Assembly (NCBI RefSeq): GCF_026191725.2
Contig: NZ_CP120863.1
Location: 4,940,001-5,004,000 of the forward strand
From: Roseibium porphyridii
GTDB taxonomy: Bacteria; Pseudomonadota; Alphaproteobacteria; Rhizobiales; Stappiaceae
Direction: 5' to 3'
DNA: 64,000 nt
Shown: piece after piece, positions 20,221-28,702 of the stretch
Layout of the letters: every line of letters begins with the position of its first letter
Numbering within the stretch: the first letter of the stretch is position 1
The notes under the pieces: generated by a model
Seen by the model: only the letters and a program-made list of their open reading frames with translations
What the model was told of the DNA's origin: nothing
Databases searched by the model: none
Position numbers and translations under genes: made by a program

Positions 20221-20448
20221 ATGCCCAAGCGACCCAAGGATCTCATCGGTGAGACCTACAGTTCTTTTCATGATCTAGCTGCCAAGCGTGGCGACGGACT
20301 GCATCCACTCATTCTTCAAGCGCTCAGCAAATCGGGAAATGTCGCGGGCCCTCCCCGTCCCTCCGAACAAACCGACGACATGGTGGTGTCCGTTGACTTC
20401 AGACTGTCCAGGTCATCGGCCTTGAAAAACGGCAAGGCAGCCTCATGA
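20221..20448 (+). CDS. hypothetical small protein, 75 residues
   Basis: I do not recognise this protein. It begins MPKRPKDLIGETYSSFHDLA at an ATG with AGGAAG nine bases upstream. It is basic at the N-terminus, has no signal peptide or membrane segment, and looks disordered at the C-terminus. The main support is its stop codon, which overlaps the ATG of the next small gene by ATGA (20445-20448), a typical coupled arrangement. An upstream TTG at 20194 is also in frame. It may still be spurious. Confidence 0.4.
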   Translation: MPKRPKDLIGETYSSFHDLAAKRGDGLHPLILQALSKSGNVAGPPRPSEQTDDMVVSVDFRLSRSSALKNGKAAS

Positions 20449-20672
20449 AATCAGTGCTCATCGCGATGCATCTGGTTGCCTGTGAGCCAGAGCTGCTTAT
20501 TTGTCAGGACGTTTCGGTGGAAGCAAAACGCTGGCAGGACATGGAAACCTGTCAGAACGATCGTGGCCACGAAATGCAAAAAGCACAGGAAATATTGCCG
20601 GAATGGGCTGTGGTTATGTCCCGCTGCCGATATCTCATTGGACGAGACCGTCGTACCACGCCGATGTTCTGA
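20445..20672 (+). CDS. small cysteine-containing protein, 75 residues
   Basis: The sequence has the spacing of a family of short, mostly unannotated alphaproteobacterial proteins: a hydrophobic start (MKSVLIAMHLVACEP), ICQD, METCQ, then PEWAVVMSRCRY. It has four cysteines, a conserved Pro-x-Trp and a cysteine near the end. Function unknown; a short signal-like N-terminus suggests export (inference). It overlaps the preceding small gene by four bases. The family assignment is from memory of the pattern, not a search. Confidence 0.55.
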   Translation: MKSVLIAMHLVACEPELLICQDVSVEAKRWQDMETCQNDRGHEMQKAQEILPEWAVVMSRCRYLIGRDRRTTPMF

Positions 20673-20770
20673 TGCCGTCAAAGCGAACAAAGCCGTGACT
20701 TGCCCTTGGTGGTCGATCTACCGTACAAGTCTTCCGGCACACTTGACCTTGCAACACAGCAGCAGACGCA

Positions 20771-20986
20771 ATGATGAACCGTTACGAAAATCCGCGCATT
20801 CCAAGCGAGGCCCGCGTCCGATACCTGGATGGCGACTACCAAGTGGAAACACCCGGCACATTCGTGCGATGCGCTGTGACCGGTACGGCAATTCCGCTTG
20901 ATGAGTTGAAATACTGGTCCGTAGACCGGCAGGAAGCCTATGTAGATGCCAAAGCTTCCATGAAACGGTATCTGGAAACGCGCTAG
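20771..20986 (+). CDS. DUF2093 domain-containing protein
   Basis: A 71-residue protein matching DUF2093, a family largely confined to Hyphomicrobiales. The diagnostic run is RYLDGDYQVETPGTFVRCAV, followed by IPLDELKYWSVDRQEAYVDA. Function unknown. It is convergent with lpxK, ending 16 bases from the lpxK stop; DUF2093 next to lpxK is a conserved neighbourhood. A second ATG at 20774 is equally possible. Confidence 0.88.
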   Translation: MMNRYENPRIPSEARVRYLDGDYQVETPGTFVRCAVTGTAIPLDELKYWSVDRQEAYVDAKASMKRYLETR

Positions 20987-21001
20987 ACGCGCAGACCTCG
21001 C

Positions 21002-22024
21002 TCAGGTCTTGAAGCTCCGCTGTCGCAATTTTTCACGGATCAGGTTCATCAACCGGTCCTCGTCGTCGATGTCCATGCGCACATCCACGACGATTGCGGT
21101 CGATGCGATCCAGTGAAAGAGCTCCCCTTCAGTCGTCTCCAGTCTCGCCATGTCTTTGGACGTGGTAACGAGCTGTAGTCCTTCCTCTTCGGCTTCAGTC
21201 AGCAAAGTTCTGACATCCGCCTGGCTATAGAGGTGGTGGTCTGCAAAGGCCCGCGCTTTCTTCACCTGGTAACCGAGGCCTTTCAACGCATCGAAAAACT
21301 TTTGCGGTCGGCCTATCCCGGCAAAAGCAAAGAGCTTCTGACCTTCAAGTGCCTTGTCCTTTTGAGCGCGAATATGCGCGTGCAGAATCGGCAAGCCTTT
21401 GCGACCTGCCAGATGAATGGCGGTTTCCGCTTCGTTTCCGTCCCCTACCAGAACAAGGCAATCGGCTTTCAGGATCTGCCTGTCCGCCGGGGCCCTCAAG
21501 GGACCTGCGGGCAGACAACGGCCGTTCCCGAAGCCAACGGTGCAATCCACCAGTATCAGGCTCAAATCCTTTTTGAGTGCAGGGTTCTGAAACCCGTCGT
21601 CCATCAGAAGAACATCGATTGACTGCTCTTCGGCCAGCCTTGCTCCTTGCGGACGGATTGCCGAAACGACCGTCGGACCGTGACGGGCAAGGAGCAGAGC
21701 TTCGTCGCCAACCTCTGCAGCATCATGCAGATCAGGATCTACCAAAACTGGCCCTTTTGTGCTGCCGCCATACCCACGCAACAGAAAGCCGGGCATATAG
21801 CCTTCCTCGCGCAGCCGAAAAGCCAACTCGATTGCGAAAGGTGTTTTCCCGGTACCACCGACTAAGAAATTACCGATACAAATGACGGGCAGTCGGCTCT
21901 CCGCTTTCGGTTTGGCCAACATGCGCCTACCCGCAACAAGACCGTAAATCCAGCCAAAAGGCGCCAGAAGAGCGCCGGCAACAGAGAACCCTTGTTGCCA
22001 CCAGAAGTCGGGCGCCTTGCTCAC
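21002..22024 (-). CDS. lpxK: tetraacyldisaccharide 4'-kinase
   Basis: Phosphorylates the 4' position of tetraacyldisaccharide-1-phosphate to give lipid IVA, at the cytoplasmic face of the inner membrane. The P-loop is seen in GNFLVGGTGKTPFAIELA, with further family segments VGDEALLLARHGPTVV and LLMDDGFQNPAL. The N-terminal membrane-associated helix is present. The GTG start overlaps the waaA stop codon as GTGA, so translation is coupled. At 340 residues it is normal. Confidence 0.96.
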   Translation of the reverse strand: MSKAPDFWWQQGFSVAGALLAPFGWIYGLVAGRRMLAKPKAESRLPVICIGNFLVGGTGKTPFAIELAFRLREEGYMPGFLLRGYGGSTKGPVLVDPDLHDAAEVGDEALLLARHGPTVVSAIRPQGARLAEEQSIDVLLMDDGFQNPALKKDLSLILVDCTVGFGNGRCLPAGPLRAPADRQILKADCLVLVGDGNEAETAIHLAGRKGLPILHAHIRAQKDKALEGQKLFAFAGIGRPQKFFDALKGLGYQVKKARAFADHHLYSQADVRTLLTEAEEEGLQLVTTSKDMARLETTEGELFHWIASTAIVVDVRMDIDDEDRLMNLIREKLRQRSFKT

Positions 22025-23319
22025 GCCGCACCTCCCGCTGCGTCCGTCGATTTCAAGTAGGGTTTTAACGATGCAAGCGTTTTGTCCAGAGCGCCCCGAC
22101 CTGCCTCGACGAGTTCGCGTGCCCTTGTTGCCTGACGTTTGGCAGCTTCCGGATCTTTGAACAGAGCTTCGACACTTGCGCTCAAATTGTCTGGTGAAGA
22201 CACTCTCAATGCCGCCTCATGTTTCCAGAAGTCTTTGTAGACAGCTCTCGCGTTGGAGACCCTTGGGCCGGTCACGAGAGCCGATCCACACAATGCAGCC
22301 TCAACCGGATTGTGCCCGCCCGCTTCAGTGTAGGAACCACCGAGAAATGTGACCGGGGCCAGTCGATAGAAAAGTCCCATCTCGCCGAGTGTATCGCCAA
22401 GATAGACTTGTGTTTCGGGCAAAATTTCTTCACCGGAGCTGCGGCGGGAAAAGGTCAGGCCCCTAACCTGCAACATTTCGCAGATCTGATCAGCTCGTTT
22501 AGGGTGCCTTGGGACAAGGATGAGAAGCAGATCGGAATTCGCGCGTCGAAGTTCATCAAATGCGTCCAATGCGTAATCATCTTCGCCGGGGTGGGTTAGC
22601 GCTGCCAGCCAGATCGGCCGTTGACCTGCTTGACCCTTCAATGTCCTGAAGGCGCTCTCATCAAGCGCTGGCTCTTCTGCATCGAATTTAAGATTGCCCG
22701 GCATCTCGACCTTACGGCAACCCAAATGCCGAAACCTTTCGGCGTCTGCCTCGCTCTGTGCCAAAACAAAGTCCAGGCACTGAAACAGATACCGGGCTAC
22801 GCCGCGCAAAATCGACCAGTTCCGATGTGATTTGTCGGACAGACGACCATTCACGAGCAAAAAGGGAATGGGCCGGCGGCGCATTTCATCGAAAAGGCAG
22901 GGCCAGATCTCAGATTCAACCACCATGGCAAGGTCAGGTCGCCACTTGTCCAGAAAGCTTGCAATCGGCGCCGGTGCGTCGAAAGGCATGAATTGATGGT
23001 TCGCCCCGGCCGGCAAGCGCTTTTGTGCCAGTTCCGCAGCCGTAACCGTCACCGTGGTCAGCAAAACCTTGTTGCCGTCGCTGATCAAGGCATCGACCAA
23101 AGGCAGCACCGAGACGGTCTCGCCCACACTCGCAGCGTGAATCCAGACCAGTTTACCTTCTGGGCGGACGACATCCGCCTTGCCGAACCGTTCGCTCTTT
23201 CTCTCGGGGATTTCCTTTCCAGACCGACTGCGCAGCCAGAAAAGAAAGTGGAACAAGGGGGTCAGGGCTACCGCAAGAGCCCGATAGGCTGTCACAAGAA
23301 CGGGACGCGGATCAGCCAT
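22021..23319 (-). CDS. waaA: 3-deoxy-D-manno-octulosonic acid transferase
   Basis: A GT30 glycosyltransferase adding Kdo to lipid IVA. An N-terminal membrane anchor (ALAVALTPLFHFLFWLRSR) is followed by the GT-B fold. Conserved stretches include WIHAASVGETVSVLPL, ESEIWPCLFDEMRRR, and GGSYTEAGGHNPVEAALCG, the donor-binding segment. The ATG at 23319 has GGAAGG five bases before it, giving 432 residues. It overlaps the upstream acyltransferase-like gene by eight bases. Confidence 0.96.
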   Translation of the reverse strand: MADPRPVLVTAYRALAVALTPLFHFLFWLRSRSGKEIPERKSERFGKADVVRPEGKLVWIHAASVGETVSVLPLVDALISDGNKVLLTTVTVTAAELAQKRLPAGANHQFMPFDAPAPIASFLDKWRPDLAMVVESEIWPCLFDEMRRRPIPFLLVNGRLSDKSHRNWSILRGVARYLFQCLDFVLAQSEADAERFRHLGCRKVEMPGNLKFDAEEPALDESAFRTLKGQAGQRPIWLAALTHPGEDDYALDAFDELRRANSDLLLILVPRHPKRADQICEMLQVRGLTFSRRSSGEEILPETQVYLGDTLGEMGLFYRLAPVTFLGGSYTEAGGHNPVEAALCGSALVTGPRVSNARAVYKDFWKHEAALRVSSPDNLSASVEALFKDPEAAKRQATRARELVEAGRGALDKTLASLKPYLKSTDAAGGAA

Positions 23320-24010
23320 CGGCCCTTCCGACAATCTCATAGGCACGTGTCGTCGCCTTGTTCAGTCCGTCCTCAACCTGTTGTCTGTAGGCTTCGAGCG
23401 CATCGTCCTCGATTTCCGAAGGCACCCAGATCAGCTCGCTGGTTGCAATTGCGCCTCGCCCGAAAGGCAGGTTCACGCTGGCCTTGTCCCAACTGTTCAG
23501 TTCGATACTGCGACTGGTGGCAACCGCCACAGGCAGGATCGGCCTGCCCGAGTGTTTCGCCAGTTGAACGATGCCGACACCGGATTGGCGCGCAGGTCCC
23601 TTTGGCACGTCAGCAGTCATGGCTATGCTGAACCCGTCTTTCAAAGCCCGCAGAGCTTCGATAAATCCGCGCATGCCTCCGCGCTTCTTGATTTGGCGCG
23701 CGTTTCGGCCGCCCGATGCCCTGATAAGACCAAGACCGAGTTTTCGAGCAGCGATCGCATTCACTTCGCCGTCTGCGGATCTTGAAATCATGACCTTCGC
23801 CGGCCAGCTGGAAGGCTTGGCAAACGGCACCATGAAATGTTGACCGTGCCACATGGCAACGATCACCGGCAGATCAGCTTCCGTTTCCTCATGAACGCCT
23901 TTCGGCTCAATCGTGAACCGGTTGGTGTGATAGACCAGCTTGAGATAACCGGCGAGCACAGAACCGACTGCAGAGAGAACCCAAGGTTGACGGCCGAGGC
24001 GTTTGATCAT
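23312..24010 (-). CDS. lysophospholipid acyltransferase-like protein, DUF374 family
   Basis: A 232-residue DUF374 protein of the LPLAT fold. The N-terminus carries a membrane-associated helix, and the acyltransferase-like motif is seen as VAMWHGQHFMVPFA (HG in place of the classical HxxxxD). It is followed by FSIAMTADVPKGPARQSGVGIVQLA, here a DxPKGP motif. The gene lies directly before waaA with an eight-base overlap, which suggests an acyl transfer step in lipid A or a related lipid. The exact substrate is not established. Confidence 0.88.
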   Translation of the reverse strand: MIKRLGRQPWVLSAVGSVLAGYLKLVYHTNRFTIEPKGVHEETEADLPVIVAMWHGQHFMVPFAKPSSWPAKVMISRSADGEVNAIAARKLGLGLIRASGGRNARQIKKRGGMRGFIEALRALKDGFSIAMTADVPKGPARQSGVGIVQLAKHSGRPILPVAVATSRSIELNSWDKASVNLPFGRGAIATSELIWVPSEIEDDALEAYRQQVEDGLNKATTRAYEIVGRADG

Positions 24011-24036
24011 TTTTCTTGTCGCCTAAGAACGACCAA

Positions 24037-24276
24037 TCAGGCCGTTGTGTCCGGGTCCAGCAAGCGATGCAGGTGGACCACAAAATAGCGCATGTGCGCA
24101 TTGTCGACCGTTGCCTGCGCCTTGGCCTTCCAGGCCTTGGAGGCTTCAGCATAGTTCGGGTAAATGCCGACGATATCCAATTCATCCAAATCCCGGAAGG
24201 TCAGTCCCTCAGGCGACTCCAGCTCACCGCCGAACACCAGATGCAGCAGCTGTTTGGGGCTGTCGGTCTCGCTCAT
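24037..24276 (-). CDS. DUF4170 domain-containing protein
   Basis: A 79-residue soluble protein matching DUF4170, found in Hyphomicrobiales between cysQ-type phosphatase and lipid A genes, as here. Recognisable segments are LLHLVFGGEL, GIYPNYAEASKAWKAKAQ and MRYFVVHLHRLLDP. No catalytic motif is evident and its function is unknown. I start at the ATG at 24276, with GAGGA six bases before it. Confidence 0.88.
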   Translation of the reverse strand: MSETDSPKQLLHLVFGGELESPEGLTFRDLDELDIVGIYPNYAEASKAWKAKAQATVDNAHMRYFVVHLHRLLDPDTTA

Positions 24277-24308
24277 GGATATCCTCACTGTTTGTCGATG
24301 CAATCCGC

Positions 24309-25127
24309 TCAGGATCTGATCATTTCACCAAGAACCGCGCGAACCGGTTCGATCAGCGCTTCCGGTGCAGCAATCAATCCCGGATGTCCGGTCTTGGTCC
24401 GGTTGTAAACAAGGTTCCGGCCGGAAAGGTCGGTCAGCCTGCCGCCCGCTTCCTGCACCAAAAGATCAGCTGCTGCAAGGTCCCAATCGCTTGGCCCGCC
24501 CCGTGCGGCGCCGACATCGACGCGTCCAGCTGCCACAATCGCCAGGCGATAGGCCAGCGAGCGCAGGATTTCCGTACCGCTAAATCCAGCCGCCATCACA
24601 TCTTTGTTGGCAACAATCGAATGTGGCCCGGACAAGGTTGCCCCTTCAACACTCTGCTTCGGAGAAACGTAAACTTTTTCTCCATTCAAAGTGGTTCCGC
24701 CTCCGGCACGCGCGGCAAACAATTCGTTTCGACGCGGACAAAAGACGACGCCAGCGGTCGGGCGACCCTGTTCGACAACCGCCAGAGAGACCGTCCACTC
24801 GTCTCCACCTGCCAGAAATGCTCTTGTTCCGTCTATCGGATCGACTATGAAAGTCCGCTCGCAACCCAGACGGCTTTTGTCGTCTGCCGTTTCTTCCGAA
24901 AGCCAGCCATAGTCAGGCCGTGCTCCGCGCAATTCCTCGGCAAGCAATCGGTCAACTGCCAGATCCGCCTCAGAGACTGGAGAGCGGTTGTTCCCTTTGA
25001 ACCAGGTTTCAGGGTCGCACCCGAAATAACTGAGCGCCAATTCTCCAGCCTTATGCGCCGCGTCTTCAAGAAGTCGCAGATCAAGGTCGAGCCAGGAGTG
25101 ATTATTGCCCGTGTCAGCTTCCAGCAA
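24309..25127 (-). CDS. cysQ: 3'(2'),5'-bisphosphate nucleotidase / inositol monophosphatase family (CysQ)
   Basis: A 272-residue magnesium-dependent phosphatase. The metal-binding motifs are intact: WLSEETADD for the first, DPIDGTRAF for the second, and GPSDWDLAAADLLVQEAGG for the third. CysQ recycles 3'-phosphoadenosine 5'-phosphate from sulfate assimilation. An inositol or other sugar phosphate is an alternative substrate. The likely start is TTG 25127 with AGGGA upstream, lying inside the last codons of pmbA (14-base overlap). Confidence 0.88.
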   Translation of the reverse strand: MLEADTGNNHSWLDLDLRLLEDAAHKAGELALSYFGCDPETWFKGNNRSPVSEADLAVDRLLAEELRGARPDYGWLSEETADDKSRLGCERTFIVDPIDGTRAFLAGGDEWTVSLAVVEQGRPTAGVVFCPRRNELFAARAGGGTTLNGEKVYVSPKQSVEGATLSGPHSIVANKDVMAAGFSGTEILRSLAYRLAIVAAGRVDVGAARGGPSDWDLAAADLLVQEAGGRLTDLSGRNLVYNRTKTGHPGLIAAPEALIEPVRAVLGEMIRS

Positions 25128-26457
25128 GTGCCATCCCTTCGATCATGACAGACGGGGCGGCACTCGAATACCGGTTGTCCAGATCGCTGCCAGGCACAAG
25201 GCGTTTGAACATGTCGTTCAGGTTTCCTGCGATGGTGATTTCACTGACAGGTTCGACAATTTTTCCGTTCTCAAACCAGAAACCGGCAGCACCGCGGGAA
25301 TAGTCTCCGGTCACTCCGTTGACGCCATGGCCAATCAGGTCGGTGACAAGCAGGCCTTCGCCGGCGTCCGTCATCAGCTCTTCCAACGATTTTTCGCCCG
25401 GCATCAGCGTGATATTGGTCGGACCGGGAGATGTACCACTGCCGCCCCGGTGAGCGCGGCCGTTGGGTTTCAGATCCAGTTCACGTGCAGAGGCGCCATC
25501 AAGGAACCAGTGTTGCAACACTCCGTCACTGACCATTTCAAGCACATCAGCGCGTGTACCTTCTCCATCGAAAGGCCTTGTCGCTGCACCTCGGCGCTTG
25601 AAGGGATCATCGACGACACGAATGCCCGGCGCGAACACCGCTTCACCCATTCGGTCTTTCAGGAAACTCGTTTTGCGCGCAATCGCAGCCCCGTTGATTG
25701 CACCAACCAGGTGCCCGAGGATGCTGCGCGCTGCGCGAGACTCATAAATGACATTTGCGGTTCGGGTCGAAAGCTTTTGCGGATTCAGCCTGCGTACCGC
25801 GCGTTCACCGGCACGCAGTCCAACCTCTTTTGGACGGTCCAGATCCGCGAAGAAAGTCCTGCTGTCGAAATCATAGTCCCGTTCCATGCCGGTGCCTTCG
25901 CCTGCGACTGCTGTCATAGACATGCCGTATCGCGAAGATATATAAGACCCTTCGAAACCATGGCTTGTTGCAAGCACTATTCCTGCAAGTCGCCAAGACG
26001 CTGAAGCCCCGCCGGACTTGCTGACGCCGTCCACATCGAGACCTGCTGCCTCCGCTTCAAGCGCAATGTCCGTCAGTTCGTCGGCCGTCAGTTCCTTGTC
26101 GTCCAACAACTCCAGTACCGGGAATTCCTTCACCAGCAGCTCCGGGTCCGCAAGTCCGGCAAAGGGGTCTTCCGGCGCGACCTTGGCCATCGAAACTGCG
26201 CGTTCGGCAAGACTGGCCGGATCGTCAAGACGGTTTGCTGAAACGGCTGCGGTACGTTTGCCGACAAAGACCCGCAATGTGACGTCGTCACCCTCGGCAC
26301 GTTCGGTTTCTTCAACCTTGCCTTCGCGCACGTCAACCGAGAGCGATACTCCGGTGACTGCGACAGCGTCGCAGGCATCGGCTCCTGCTTGCCGCGCAGC
26401 TTCCACTAGCCGTGCTGCGCGAGACTGCAATTCACTTTGATCGATCAGTTCCGACAT
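25114..26457 (-). CDS. pmbA: PmbA/TldE metalloprotease regulatory subunit
   Basis: The partner of TldD, lacking the HExxxH zinc motif as expected for the E subunit. At 447 residues it has the family length. Characteristic regions are ADACDAVAVTG, VFVGKRTAAVSANRLDD, and GVTGDYSRGAAGFWFENGK near the C-terminus. It heads a tight minus-strand operon with cysQ, DUF4170, DUF374, waaA and lpxK. A 10-bp inverted repeat lies 26-69 bases before its ATG. Confidence 0.95.
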   Translation of the reverse strand: MSELIDQSELQSRAARLVEAARQAGADACDAVAVTGVSLSVDVREGKVEETERAEGDDVTLRVFVGKRTAAVSANRLDDPASLAERAVSMAKVAPEDPFAGLADPELLVKEFPVLELLDDKELTADELTDIALEAEAAGLDVDGVSKSGGASASWRLAGIVLATSHGFEGSYISSRYGMSMTAVAGEGTGMERDYDFDSRTFFADLDRPKEVGLRAGERAVRRLNPQKLSTRTANVIYESRAARSILGHLVGAINGAAIARKTSFLKDRMGEAVFAPGIRVVDDPFKRRGAATRPFDGEGTRADVLEMVSDGVLQHWFLDGASARELDLKPNGRAHRGGSGTSPGPTNITLMPGEKSLEELMTDAGEGLLVTDLIGHGVNGVTGDYSRGAAGFWFENGKIVEPVSEITIAGNLNDMFKRLVPGSDLDNRYSSAAPSVMIEGMALAGS

Positions 26458-26845
26458 TTGATCCGCTCTTGTGCCATCAGGTCTGGCTGTTGTTTACGCT
26501 TCGCACCGTTCAGCTGCAACAGCCAGCTTGAGATGCCAACAATCTGTTTCATTCCGAACCAGAAACGCCGGGAGGCATTCACTCCGGCGCAACACTGCGA
26601 TGCTGTAAAGGCGTGACAGGTTCGACACCTCCTATGTGTGCCGCTTCTGGGGCAGATCAATGGAAGTCCGCAGAAACACTAGGCGTTTTGAGCACCACTC
26701 GCACTCTCGCTAAAGTAGTATCAACACCTTCCCGACACAGGTCTGAATCAGGTCTTACCGTGCCACTTACAAACCAGTAACCCTCTTTAAAAACAGACTT
26801 TTTTAACTCTGTCTCTTAAGCGCTTTACGACCTTTCCCCCTTAGA
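26458..26845. other. 388-base divergent intergenic region between pmbA and DUF6101 gene
   Basis: No gene is seen. It contains a perfect 10-bp inverted repeat CTGGCTGTTG/CAACAGCCAG (26483-26492 and 26517-26526, 24-base spacer), in the leader or promoter of pmbA. Promoters for both divergent genes are expected, but none stands out. Confidence 0.45.
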
Positions 26846-27478
26846 TTGAAAGACATCGAGAGACCAAAAGGTCCGGTGGAGAGTTACTTGAGACGTCAAA
26901 CAGAAAAACAGGAAACGGCAGCAATCGGGACAGCGGCAGAAACAATGCCGCATCCCGATTGTCTTCCGGTACGCTTTCAGCAACGACTGGAATCGCGTCC
27001 GGGAACACCTTCTCTTCCCGCGGACATTGTTCTTGATCGCGAAAGAGCAATCATCAAGCGCCGTGTTGCAGGTGTTCCGGTCAACCTCGTCGTGCCGACG
27101 GAAGCATTCGATGGTGTGATGGTCCGGATAATTCCAGGCGACGTGCCAGGCGAAATCCAGGCTGCCCTGATCCTCAAACATCACGATAGCGCCCTATCCA
27201 TCACGCTTGCGGAGACTGAAAACTCCGATGACCTCGCGATCCTCTGGAGCCGGTGGGCACAGGTTTTCAATCTGCCGATGCTTGTATGCGATCTGGGCGG
27301 CAAGGTGAAACCGATCGACGCATTTCGTGCCGTTCCCGCAGCGCAACCGGCCCCTCGCCGTCAATTGCGGATGCTGACCGGCCGAAGACCAAGGTTCTTG
27401 AACAAGAGAGTGGTTGGAAGACCGGCTGCAACCTCAGTCTGCCATGGCAGTGAACGCGAGATCATTGCCCGCACCTAG
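26846..27478 (+). CDS. DUF6101 family protein
   Basis: A protein of about 210 residues typical of Hyphomicrobiales (DUF6101), function unknown. The core runs from LPVRFQQRL through IVLDRERAIIKRRVAGVPV, then LILKHHDSALSITL and LWSRWAQVFNLPMLVCDLGG. It ends in a basic tail with PRRQLRMLTGRRPRFL, which may bind nucleic acid or a membrane (inference). No ATG lies near the front. The TTG at 26846 is the longest start, and a TTG at 26888 within the first 20 codons is an alternative, so the N-terminus is uncertain. Confidence 0.82.
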   Translation: MKDIERPKGPVESYLRRQTEKQETAAIGTAAETMPHPDCLPVRFQQRLESRPGTPSLPADIVLDRERAIIKRRVAGVPVNLVVPTEAFDGVMVRIIPGDVPGEIQAALILKHHDSALSITLAETENSDDLAILWSRWAQVFNLPMLVCDLGGKVKPIDAFRAVPAAQPAPRRQLRMLTGRRPRFLNKRVVGRPAATSVCHGSEREIIART

Positions 27479-27510
27479 GCATGGGTTTCGAAAGATCGGG
27501 ACAGGCACCA

Positions 27511-27537
27511 AATGGCTCCGCAAGGCGGAGCCTTTGT
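27511..27537. terminator. intrinsic terminator between DUF6101 gene and ubiA
   Basis: An 8-bp stem GGCTCCGC/GCGGAGCC (27514-27521 and 27525-27532) with an AAG loop. It is followed on the plus strand by TTTGTT. It serves the DUF6101 gene and possibly, weakly, ubiA. Confidence 0.7.
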
Positions 27538-27541
27538 TCAT

Positions 27542-28486
27542 TTATAGCCAGGTAACGAAGGCATCTATGACAAACCCCGTAAACAGGATCCAGCCATAGG
27601 TTCCATTGGAACGAAACAAGCGGAGACACTGATCACCATCGTCAATATCCAGCGCGACGATCTGCCAGCCGAGGTGAATGACGCCTGCGAGAATTCCGAT
27701 AAAGGCGGCTGGCCCCGCATCGGCCAAGACAGCTGCGGTCGCAAAAAGCAGCGTGGCCAGAGCATACAGAACAATCAATGCAGGTTTGGTTCGCGTTCCG
27801 AACAGGCGTGCGGTGGATTTCACGCCGACCAGAGCATCGTCTTCCTTGTCCTGATGCGCATAGATCGTGTCATAGCCGATTGTCCAGCAAATGCCGCCCG
27901 CGTATAGGAACATCGGCGCCCATGAGAGCGAACCGAATTCAGCGGCCCACCCCATGAATGCGCCCCAGGAAAATGCGAGACCCAGAAAAAGCTGCGGCCA
28001 ATTGGTAAACCGCTTCATGAAGGGATAAATCGCGACCGGCAGCAATGACACGATCCCGAGCAAAATCGAAAACGTGTTGAACTGAAGCAACACGATCAGG
28101 CCAACCATAGCCTGAAGGAAAAGGAACACCTTCGCTTGAAGTCTTGAGACCTGCCCGGCTGGAATTGGCCGTGAACGGGTCCGCTCCACCTGTGCATCGA
28201 TATCAACATCAACCAGATCGTTGTAGGTGCAGCCCGCACCACGCATTGCCACCGCTCCGATGAAGAAGAGAGCAAGGTGCCACAGGTTCGGCCAGCCCTG
28301 ACCGGCAGCAATTGCCGCAAGCGCGGCAGACCACCAACAGGGCCACAGCAGCAACCACCAACCGATCGGCCGTTCCCAACGTGCGAGCCGTGCGAATGGA
28401 CGCAAGGACGACGGCAGGCTTGTGTCGACCCAGTGCTTTTTCACCGCATCCGCGACAGGCCCCGTATCCTTGGTGGAAAAAATCAT
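27542..28486 (-). CDS. ubiA: 4-hydroxybenzoate polyprenyltransferase
   Basis: Attaches the polyprenyl tail to 4-hydroxybenzoate in ubiquinone synthesis, within the inner membrane. The two aspartate motifs of the UbiA family are intact: NDLVDVDIDAQVERTRSRPI, and DTIYAHQDKEDDALVGVKST. About eight to nine hydrophobic helices fill 314 residues. It stands alone on the minus strand, divergent from the secreted protein gene at 28703. Confidence 0.95.
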   Translation of the reverse strand: MIFSTKDTGPVADAVKKHWVDTSLPSSLRPFARLARWERPIGWWLLLWPCWWSAALAAIAAGQGWPNLWHLALFFIGAVAMRGAGCTYNDLVDVDIDAQVERTRSRPIPAGQVSRLQAKVFLFLQAMVGLIVLLQFNTFSILLGIVSLLPVAIYPFMKRFTNWPQLFLGLAFSWGAFMGWAAEFGSLSWAPMFLYAGGICWTIGYDTIYAHQDKEDDALVGVKSTARLFGTRTKPALIVLYALATLLFATAAVLADAGPAAFIGILAGVIHLGWQIVALDIDDGDQCLRLFRSNGTYGWILFTGFVIDAFVTWL

Positions 28487-28702
28487 GACACTTCACACTC
28501 GGTTTGCATTGACCGGTTGCCCAACGCGAATTTCGAACAAAGTTGGATCACCCCCGGCATTTCTACCGATTATTTGGATGAAATTCATCCTGCAAGGGGT
28601 CATAGTGACACTGTCTTGGTGTGGGTTTGTTGAAAAACGGCGAAATTGCTCGGTTCGTGAAAGATATTCGGTGGCCGATTCGCCGTAACCAAGGAGTGCA
28701 GT

